In this document: positions 30,146-35,243 of the stretch, in pieces
How the letters are laid out: every line of letters starts with the position of its first letter
How positions within the stretch are numbered: position 1 is the stretch's first letter
Source of the DNA: Virgisporangium ochraceum
Lineage (GTDB): Bacteria > Actinomycetota > Actinomycetes > Mycobacteriales > Micromonosporaceae
Length of the DNA stretch: 35,243 bases
Reading direction: 5' to 3'
Assembly (NCBI RefSeq): GCF_016863655.1
Contig: NZ_BOPH01000114.1
Coordinates: 1-35,243 of the forward strand
Program-made: the position numbers and the translations under genes
The notes under the pieces: model-generated
Databases searched by the model: none
Told to the model about the DNA's origin: nothing
What the model saw: the letters and a program-made list of their open reading frames with translations, nothing else

Positions 30146-31210
30146 TCAGGTCACGTCGTCGTACCGGCGGTCGAGCGGCCGCGGCGCGTCGATGGTGTCG
30201 GTGCCGATCGCACCGGACGCCGTGATCGGCTCCGACGCGGTGATCGCCCCCGACGCCGTCACCGGCCCGGACGCGGTGACCGCCTCGGGCTGCGCGACCG
30301 GGTCGACCTCGTCGACCGACGCCGAGTCGAACTCCAGCGGCGAGATCTCGTCGTCGCCGACGTTCCCGTACTCCTCCGCGCGCTTGCGGGCGCGACGCCG
30401 GTCGTTGAGGAACGCGAGACCCACCGCGCCGAAGTACAGGCCCGACAGCGCCAGCGCGAACGCCGTCATCCCGAACGGGTCACCGGTGGGGGTCGCCACC
30501 GCCGCGAACACGAAGAACGCGAACACGATGACCCGCCACCAGCTGAGCAGCTTCTTCGCGCCGACCACTCCGGCCACGTTGAGCAGCAGGATCCCCAGTG
30601 GGAACTCGAACGCCACACCGAACACCAGCATCATGCCGGTGACGAAGTCGATGTAGCGCAGCAGCTCGATCGCGTTGCCGGTGTTGTCGCCGGCGAACTG
30701 CAGCAGGAACTCCAGGCCGAACGCCACCACGAAGTACGCCAGCACCGCGCCCAGCGCGAACAGCGGCGCCGCCGCGGCGGCGAACGCGTACGTCCACCGC
30801 CGCTCGTGCCGGTGCAGGCCGGGCGCGATGAACGCCCACAGCTGGTACATCCACAGCGGCGCCGCGATGATCAGCCCGACCCACATCGTGATCTTCAGCT
30901 GGAGGAGCAGCGGGTCGCCGACCCCGAGCACGAGGAACTCGCACGCCTTGGCGTTGTCGGGCAGCACCCCGCCGTTGGCAGCGATCTGCTTCGCCTGGTG
31001 CGACGTGCAGTAGTCCATGTACGGCTGCTGGAGGAGCTTCTGCACGGGTCCCGCGAGAAACCAGCCGCCGATCATCCCGGCCAGCACGGCCAGGCACGCC
31101 TTGAACAGCCGGTCACGCAGCTCGTACAGGTGCTCCATGAGCGTCATGGAGCCGTCGGCGGCCCGTTCGAACTGCTTCTTCCTACGCCGGCCGGGGAGCG
31201 CCAGACGCAC
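30146..31210 (-). CDS. tatC: TatC, twin-arginine translocase subunit
   Basis: The product has 354 residues and six membrane segments. Signatures are MTLMEHLYELRDRLFKA at the N-terminus, IIAAPLWMYQLWAFIAPGLHRHERR (first periplasmic-side block), FEFPLGILLL and VATPTGDPFGM. It binds the RR signal peptide of folded exported proteins, with TatA forming the pore. The tail is long and polar with four repeats of (V/I)TAS(G/E)x. The GTG at 31210 is three bases after the tatA stop, so the two are coupled. Length exceeds that of typical TatC (~250-310) because of the tail. Confidence 0.97.
   Translation of the reverse strand: MRLALPGRRRKKQFERAADGSMTLMEHLYELRDRLFKACLAVLAGMIGGWFLAGPVQKLLQQPYMDYCTSHQAKQIAANGGVLPDNAKACEFLVLGVGDPLLLQLKITMWVGLIIAAPLWMYQLWAFIAPGLHRHERRWTYAFAAAAAPLFALGAVLAYFVVAFGLEFLLQFAGDNTGNAIELLRYIDFVTGMMLVFGVAFEFPLGILLLNVAGVVGAKKLLSWWRVIVFAFFVFAAVATPTGDPFGMTAFALALSGLYFGAVGLAFLNDRRRARKRAEEYGNVGDDEISPLEFDSASVDEVDPVAQPEAVTASGPVTASGAITASEPITASGAIGTDTIDAPRPLDRRYDDVT
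30209..30280. repeat. Four 18-bp repeats in the tatC tail
   Basis: They encode VTASGP, VTASGA, ITASEP and ITASGA in direct succession. The third positions differ between units, so the repeat is old or is kept at the protein level. Confidence 0.75.
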
Positions 31211-31213
31211 CGG

Positions 31214-31477
31214 TTACCGTTCGCGCGCGCGCTCGACCGGGTCGGTGACCGGCGGCGGCGGGGCGGGCTGGTCGTCCTTGGTCAGCGGCGTGCGACCGGT
31301 CTGCTGGGCCTCGGCCTTGGCCTGCACGTCGTCGTCGGCCAGACCGCGGGTCTCGGCCTTGATGATCCGCAGGGACCGGCCCAGCCCACGGGCCGCGTCG
31401 GGAAGTCGCTTCGCGCCGAAGAGGAGGATCAGCACAACGACAAGGACAATGATGTGCCAGGGCTTGAGTGCGCCCAT
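31214..31477 (-). CDS. tatA: TatA, twin-arginine translocase pore subunit
   Basis: The product has 87 residues: one N-terminal membrane helix (about 8-23, WHIIVLVVVLILLFGAKRLPD with the FG hinge), an amphipathic helix (DAARGLGRSLRIIKAETR) and a proline-rich acidic/basic tail. ATG 31477 has AGGTGG five bases upstream; a GTG at 31486 is rejected because it would overlap that site. A -10-like TAGGAT lies on the minus strand at 31524-31529, giving a leader of about 40 bases, so the gene may have its own promoter besides the paf genes'. Confidence 0.95.
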   Translation of the reverse strand: MGALKPWHIIVLVVVLILLFGAKRLPDAARGLGRSLRIIKAETRGLADDDVQAKAEAQQTGRTPLTKDDQPAPPPPVTDPVERARER

Positions 31478-31576
31478 GGAATCCACCTCACATCGTCACG
31501 TACTTGCGTTCAGGTTCCCGACCATCCTACGGCTGACGCCGCGCAGCGCCAGCACCGCGGTTGCCGCAACACGAAC

Positions 31577-31837
31577 TCAGCTCGCCTCGGCGGCCGCCTT
31601 GCGCGCCGCGCGGGCCTCCATCCGCTCCTGGATGCCCAGCACCGTCTCCTGCATCTCCTCGGCGCGCTTCTGCAACGCCAGCACCGGCTCCTGCATCTGC
31701 TGTGCCTGGTGGAGGCGCACCTCGAGCGAACGCTGGACGCGGCGCAGCCGCTTCATCCGGGCGAGCAGCAGGCTCACGGCCACCACCAGCACCAGCAGGC
31801 CCAGGACGACGATTCCGCCGGAGATCCACCACGTCAC
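31577..31837 (-). CDS. Small single-span coiled-coil membrane protein
   Basis: The product has 86 residues. A hydrophobic helix at about 3-26 is followed by a basic KRLRRVQR and a long amphipathic coiled coil (LEVRLHQAQQMQEPVLALQKRAEEMQ, then IQERMEARAARKAA). I recall similar small genes between pafC and tatA in related actinomycetes, without known function. GTG 31837 follows TAGGGT by seven bases (leaderless). A role near the Tat pore is possible from position only. Confidence 0.8.
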   Translation of the reverse strand: MTWWISGGIVVLGLLVLVVAVSLLLARMKRLRRVQRSLEVRLHQAQQMQEPVLALQKRAEEMQETVLGIQERMEARAARKAAAEAS

Positions 31838-31844
31838 GACGGAA

Positions 31845-31850
31845 ACCCTA
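31845..31850 (-). promoter_or_regulatory. -10 box of the small membrane gene
   Basis: TAGGGT on the minus strand, seven bases before GTG 31837. Its first three bases are also the pafC stop codon. Confidence 0.5.
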
Positions 31851-32813
31851 GTGCACGGTGCTCTCGGCCGCCGGGATCGCCGCGTACGCGTCCAACGCCG
31901 CCCGCGCCTCCCCGCCGACCACCGCGACCAGCTCCGGCGGCGCGACCACCGCGACCTCCGGACCCAGCCCCAGCACCAGGCGGCGGGCCCAGCCCAGGTC
32001 GGCCGCCCGCAGCGACACCAGCCAGTGGTCCCGCTCGCGCTGGACCTCCTCGCACGGGTAGTACTCGGTGATCCAGCGGGCCGACCGGCCCACCCGCAGC
32101 TGCACCAGCGGCAGGTCCGGCGTCGGCTGGAACACGCCGTCGCTGACGTCGGTCGGGCGCGCCTGCGGCGGCGGGGCGGCCGCCTCCTCGGTCTCGGTGT
32201 AGGCGTCGATGCGGTCGATGCGGAACATCCGGACGGCCTCGGCCCGCCGGCACCACGCCTCGAGGTAGGCCTTGCCGCCGACGACCAGCACCCGCATCGG
32301 GTCGACGACCCGGTCGGTGGTCTCGTCGCGGGTCGCGGTGTAGTAGGTGATCCGCAGCGCCCGGCCGCGCTGGACGACCCCGCGGAACTCCTCGAGCCGG
32401 TCGGCGTTGCCGGCCAACCGCACCGCCACCGGCGCCTCGGCGAACTCCCCCGCCGCGCTCTCCAGCTTGGCCAGCGCCCGCTCGATCGCCTCCCGGTGGC
32501 CGACGCCCGGGGTTTCGGTGAGCATCCGCAGCGCGACGATCAGGGCGAGGGCCTCCTCCTGGTTCAGCCGCAGCGGCCGGTCGATGCCGGCGTCGTAGGT
32601 GATCGTCACCCGGTCGCCGTCGAGGGCCATGTCGATGAGGTCGCCGGGACCGTAGCCGGGCAGCCCGCACATCCAGAGCAGCTCGAGGTCGTCGCGCAGC
32701 TGCCGGTCGGACACGCCGAGGTCGCCCGCCGCCTCCTCGACCGGGATCCCCGGCCGGGCCAGCAGGTACGGCACCAGGTTCAAGAGCCGCCCGACCCGGT
32801 CCGTGCTGCTCAC
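31848..32813 (-). CDS. pafC: PafC, WYL-domain DNA-damage response regulator subunit
   Basis: The product has 321 residues. An N-terminal HTH (about 4-60, RVGRLLNLVPYLLARPGIPVEEAAGDLGVSDRQLRDDLELL) is followed by a WYL domain (about 140-225; VVGGKAYLEAWCRRAEAVRMFRIDRID) and a WCX C-terminal domain. In mycobacteria PafB and PafC together activate the RecA/LexA-independent DNA-damage regulon. The GTG start overlaps the pafB stop as GTGA (32810-32813), so the two subunits are made together. The WYL signature is degenerate (AYLEAW), as is usual for PafC. Confidence 0.94.
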   Translation of the reverse strand: MSSTDRVGRLLNLVPYLLARPGIPVEEAAGDLGVSDRQLRDDLELLWMCGLPGYGPGDLIDMALDGDRVTITYDAGIDRPLRLNQEEALALIVALRMLTETPGVGHREAIERALAKLESAAGEFAEAPVAVRLAGNADRLEEFRGVVQRGRALRITYYTATRDETTDRVVDPMRVLVVGGKAYLEAWCRRAEAVRMFRIDRIDAYTETEEAAAPPPQARPTDVSDGVFQPTPDLPLVQLRVGRSARWITEYYPCEEVQRERDHWLVSLRAADLGWARRLVLGLGPEVAVVAPPELVAVVGGEARAALDAYAAIPAAESTVH

Positions 32814-33829
32814 GTGCGTCCCCCGAACGACATCTCGCGGCGCTGCGCCGGCGCGACCACCGGGTGCCCGGCGGAGATCTCCTCCAGCCGGGCGATCACC
32901 CGGTCGCGCAGGACGGGCGGGTCGAGGACGAGGACGTCGGCGCCGTAGCCGACCAGCCAGCCGGCGAACGAGTCCGCCTCGGCGAACGGCAGCACCACGC
33001 GGTCGCCCTGCGGGCCGGGCACGACCTCGGTGGCCCACCGGCGCACCCCCGCCGCCCGACCGGGCTTCACCAGCAGCGTCGCCCGGTGCGTGCGCTCGAC
33101 CGGACCGGAGAACCGCGCCACGTAGCTGATCAGGTCGACGTCGGCCGGCGGCTCGTACGCCCCGGCACGGCCCGACCGGCGTACGCCGCCGACGATGCGG
33201 CTCAGGCGGAAGCAGCGGGCGGCCTTGCGGTCGAGGTCGTGACCGACGACGTACCACTTGCCGCGCCAGCAGACGACGCCCCACGGCTGCAACTTGCGGG
33301 TCGTGGTGGTGTCCCGCTCCGGCGGGTGGTAGTCGAAGCTGACCGGCTGGCGGGCCCGCACCGCCGCGGTGAGCGGCTCGAACGCCGGGTCGACGGTGAC
33401 CACCGGCTCGACACCCAGCGTCGTCGTCGGGTCGACCTCGACACCGGCCGCCCGCAGCTTGGTGAGCCCCGAACTCGCGGCCGCGGCCAGCCCGGCGTGG
33501 CGCCACAGCCGGGCGGCGATGCCGACGGCCGCGGCCTCCTCCGGCTCGAGGTGGATGTCGGGCAGCGCGTACTCGCGCCGGGCGATGCGGTAGCCGGGCT
33601 CGGTGTCGAACACGCTCGCGGTGCCGGTCTCCAGCGGGACGCCCAGGTCGCGCAGCTCGGCCTTGTCACGCTCGAACTTGCGCTGGAAGGCGTCGTGTTC
33701 GCGTGGATCGTCGGGGTTGTGCTCGTAGCCGGGTACCGTCGCCGCGATCTGCGCGGCGGTCAGGAACCGACGCGTCGACAACAGGCAGATGACCAGGTTG
33801 ACGAGGCGCTCGGTACGGCCGCGGGACAC
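32810..33829 (-). CDS. pafB: PafB, WYL-domain DNA-damage response regulator subunit
   Basis: The product has 339 residues. An N-terminal HTH (about 4-65; RLVNLVICLLSTRRFLTAAQIAATVPGY, then FERDKAELRDLGVPL) is followed by a WYL domain (about 160-230; WRGKWYVVGHDLDRKAARCFRLSRI) and a WCX domain. It pairs with PafC. The GTG at 33829 lies six bases after TAGCGT, so the transcript is leaderless. The upstream gap of 64 bases is shared with the divergent DUF3866 gene. Confidence 0.95.
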   Translation of the reverse strand: MSRGRTERLVNLVICLLSTRRFLTAAQIAATVPGYEHNPDDPREHDAFQRKFERDKAELRDLGVPLETGTASVFDTEPGYRIARREYALPDIHLEPEEAAAVGIAARLWRHAGLAAAASSGLTKLRAAGVEVDPTTTLGVEPVVTVDPAFEPLTAAVRARQPVSFDYHPPERDTTTTRKLQPWGVVCWRGKWYVVGHDLDRKAARCFRLSRIVGGVRRSGRAGAYEPPADVDLISYVARFSGPVERTHRATLLVKPGRAAGVRRWATEVVPGPQGDRVVLPFAEADSFAGWLVGYGADVLVLDPPVLRDRVIARLEEISAGHPVVAPAQRREMSFGGRT

Positions 33830-33835
33830 CCGTCG

Positions 33836-33841
33836 ACGCTA
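33836..33841 (-). promoter_or_regulatory. -10 box of pafBC
   Basis: TAGCGT on the minus strand, six bases (CGACGG), GTG 33829. Confidence 0.6.
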
Positions 33842-33880
33842 GCAGCGCGGGCGGCCAAATAGGGGCGGCCACGCGTGCCT

Positions 33881-33886
33881 TAGCGT
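33881..33886 (+). promoter_or_regulatory. -10 box of the DUF3866 gene
   Basis: TAGCGT, seven bases, GTG 33894. It is the same hexamer as the pafB -10 box on the other strand. Confidence 0.6.
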
Positions 33887-33893
33887 GACCATC

Positions 33894-34949
33894 GTGATTC
33901 ATTGGCGCTCGGGCACCGTGATTTCCGTCGGCCGCTCCTGGAACGGTGCCCTGGAAGTCGACATAAGTGTCGAAGGGGTCACTGTCCGTGGTCTGGCATA
34001 TCCCGCAATGGTCGGGACGCCGATCGTCGGCGACCGGGTGCTCCTCAACGTGAACGCGCTCTCCCTCGGCCTCGGGACCGGCGGATACGCGATGGTCGTC
34101 GCCCTCCCCGACCGGCTGCCCCCCGACGGCCGGTTCACCGGCCACGCGGTGAAGGCCCGGTACACACCGTTACAGGCGGTGGTCCTGGCCGCCGACGAGG
34201 AGGCGTCGCCGCTGCGGGGTGAGCTGTCGGCGGCCGACGACCTGGCCGGCGCCCCCGTCGTGGTCGCCGACCTGCACTCCGCGTTACCGGCCGTGCTCGC
34301 CGGGGTGCTCGCCACCCGCCCGTCCACCCGGGTCGCCTACGTGATGACCGACGGCGGCGCCCTGCCGGCCTGGTTCTCCCGCACGCTCTCGGCGCTGCGC
34401 CCACTGCTGGTCGGCACGGTGACCACCGGGCAGGCGTTCGGCGGCGACCTCGAGGCCACCAACCTGCACGCCGGCCTGCTCGCCGCCGTGGCCGGGCTCC
34501 GCGCGGAGGTCACCGTGGTCGCCCAGGGTCCGGGCAACCTGGGGACCGGCACAGCGTGGGGCTTCTCCGGCGTCGACGCCGGCGAGGCGGTGAACGCCGT
34601 GGGCGCCCTGGGCGGCCGGCCCGTCGCGTCGCTGAGAATCTCCGACGCCGACCCGCGCCCGCGGCACCGCGGCGTGTCCCACCACAGCCTGACCGCGTAC
34701 GGACGGGTCGCCCTGTCCCCCGCCGACCTGGTGATCCCGGCCGGCCTCGATCCCGCGCTGGGGGTGACCGAGGCCCTGAAGCCGCTGACCTCCCTGCACC
34801 GCGTGGTGGAGATCCCGGTCGGCGGCCTGGACGAGGCGCTCCGCGCGCTTCCCGTGAAGCTGTCGACGATGGGCCGGGGCCTGGACGCCGACCACGCCTA
34901 CTTCCTGTCCGCCGCCGCGGCCGGCCGCCACGCCGCCCTGCTCCTGTGA
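33894..34949 (+). CDS. DUF3866 family protein
   Basis: The product has 351 residues and fits DUF3866: MIHWRSGTV start, GLAYPAMVGTPIVGDRVLLNVNAL, HAVKARYTPLQAVVLA, VVADLHSALPAVLAG, VAYVMTDGGALPAWFS, GTVTTGQAFGGDLEATNLHAGLLAA, VTVVAQGPGNLGTGTAWGFSG, and RISDADPRPRHRGVSHHSLTAYG. The conserved Asp/His clusters suggest an enzyme, but none is established. The GTG at 33894 is chosen over one at 33885 because the latter lies inside the -10 box. It is divergent from pafB. Confidence 0.9.
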   Translation: MIHWRSGTVISVGRSWNGALEVDISVEGVTVRGLAYPAMVGTPIVGDRVLLNVNALSLGLGTGGYAMVVALPDRLPPDGRFTGHAVKARYTPLQAVVLAADEEASPLRGELSAADDLAGAPVVVADLHSALPAVLAGVLATRPSTRVAYVMTDGGALPAWFSRTLSALRPLLVGTVTTGQAFGGDLEATNLHAGLLAAVAGLRAEVTVVAQGPGNLGTGTAWGFSGVDAGEAVNAVGALGGRPVASLRISDADPRPRHRGVSHHSLTAYGRVALSPADLVIPAGLDPALGVTEALKPLTSLHRVVEIPVGGLDEALRALPVKLSTMGRGLDADHAYFLSAAAAGRHAALLL

Positions 34950-34960
34950 CCCCCTCTCCC

Positions 34961-35016
34961 CCGCGATCTTGGACATTCGTGCATCGAATTCGATGTACAA
35001 GTGTCCAAGATCGCGG
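34961..35016. terminator. Long stem-loop between convergent genes
   Basis: CCGCGATCTTGGACA (34961-34975) pairs perfectly with 35002-35016. The six bases inside pair imperfectly, and the centre is the perfect palindrome CATCGAATTCGATG (34982-34995). The DUF3866 gene ends 11 bases before it and a small membrane gene ends 11 bases after it on the other strand. It is a bidirectional terminator candidate. Confidence 0.75.
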
Positions 35017-35026
35017 ACGGGTGGGG

Positions 35027-35206
35027 TCAGGACAGGAGGATCAGCGCGGCCCACAACGCGACCATGGCCAGCAGGGCTGCCGCCAGGAGCCACGTCGGCA
35101 CCTTGTGCCCGCCCTCGCGGTTGCGGTGGATCTCGGCCACGAACCTGTCGCGGCGGCGCTGCCAGAAGCCGGGCCGCGCCGCCGCGTGGTCGGGGGGCTC
35201 GGTCAC
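35027..35206 (-). CDS. Small single-span membrane protein
   Basis: The product has 59 residues: a polar basic N-terminus (FWQRRRDRFVAEIHRNREGGHK) and one C-terminal membrane helix (about 38-58). The GTG overlaps the stop of the gene upstream as ATGTGA (GTG 35204-35206, TGA 35203-35205), so translation is coupled. Its role is unknown. Confidence 0.75.
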   Translation of the reverse strand: MTEPPDHAAARPGFWQRRRDRFVAEIHRNREGGHKVPTWLLAAALLAMVALWAALILLS

Positions 35207-35243
35207 ATGCTCGCGATCAGGCGGTCGACGCGTTCGTCGTAGG
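35203..35243 (-). CDS. C-terminal tail of an upstream gene (cut by window edge)
   Basis: Only the last 12 codons and TGA are visible (YDERVDRLIASM). It is in frame with, and coupled to, the small membrane gene. Too short to identify; a Pup-proteasome gene would fit the neighbourhood, but nothing in the residues proves it. Confidence 0.6.
   Translation of the reverse strand, partial: YDERVDRLIASM

Noticed and set aside
1..35243. CRISPR array, tRNA, rRNA or riboswitch
   Set aside because: No regularly spaced repeats, no cloverleaf with CCA-adjacent T-loop, and no recognised aptamer core were seen on either strand.

Overview
The window is very GC-rich chromosomal DNA from an actinomycete. Codon use is strongly G/C-ending, GTG starts are common, and many genes begin a few bases after a TANNNT -10 box (leaderless style). 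The conserved block pafB-pafC-(small membrane gene)-tatA-tatC-diacylglycerol kinase at 29.1-33.8 kb, the ECF42/YCII pair, and methyl-accepting chemotaxis genes behind a FliA/WhiG-type promoter point to a motile, sporulating Micromonosporaceae-like organism (an Actinoplanes/Dactylosporangium type). That placement is inference. I see no rRNA, tRNA, CRISPR, transposase or phage gene.

Layout. 0-3.4 kb: a YqeB-like membrane protein (cut by the window edge) and a WYL regulator, divergent from a DrrA/DrrB-type ABC exporter. 3.4-6.2 kb: an 18-bp perfect terminator hairpin, a YciI-like protein, a histidine phosphatase, an M24 Xaa-Pro-type peptidase and a TmrB-like ATPase. 6.2-9.7 kb: a CGNR regulator divergent from an MFS gene that carries a frameshift, then an ECF42 sigma factor convergent with its YCII/DGPF partner. 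9.7-13.8 kb: an AsnC regulator, a SUKH remnant, a hairpin-rich gap, an asparaginase-fold protein lacking its catalytic threonines that is translationally coupled to an HTH-Clp_N regulator, a divergent 5'-3' exonuclease behind two palindromic operators, and a STAS protein. 13.8-18.1 kb: two tandem AraC paralogues, DUF3500, DUF1203 and a multi-pass membrane protein. 18.2-21.7 kb: the HelY helicase and a HAD hydrolase. 21.8-25.7 kb: a TetR/MFS divergent pair with matching operators, and an ECF sigma factor with a translationally coupled, anti-sigma-like membrane protein. 25.8-29.1 kb: two chemoreceptors in one operon. 29.1-35.2 kb: diacylglycerol kinase, Tat translocase, PafBC, a DUF3866 protein, a strong hairpin, a small membrane protein and the tail of one more gene.

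How the genes fit together. Most of the window is small self-contained regulator/target pairs set back to back around palindromes (WYL/ABC, CGNR/MFS, Clp_N/exonuclease, TetR/MFS). Housekeeping blocks sit between them: Tat export, the PafBC DNA-damage regulators, and HelY RNA/DNA processing. The chemoreceptor, sigma-factor and TetR/MFS modules lie between helY and the kinase-tat-paf block, which are close neighbours in mycobacteria.

Items most worth a second look: the asparaginase-like protein with V12/L85/Q161 in place of T/T/K; the duplicated 31-bp promoter-like element at 3534 and 21773; the FliA-type chemoreceptor promoter; the long intergenic hairpins; and two convergent gene pairs whose stop codons share a single CTAG.
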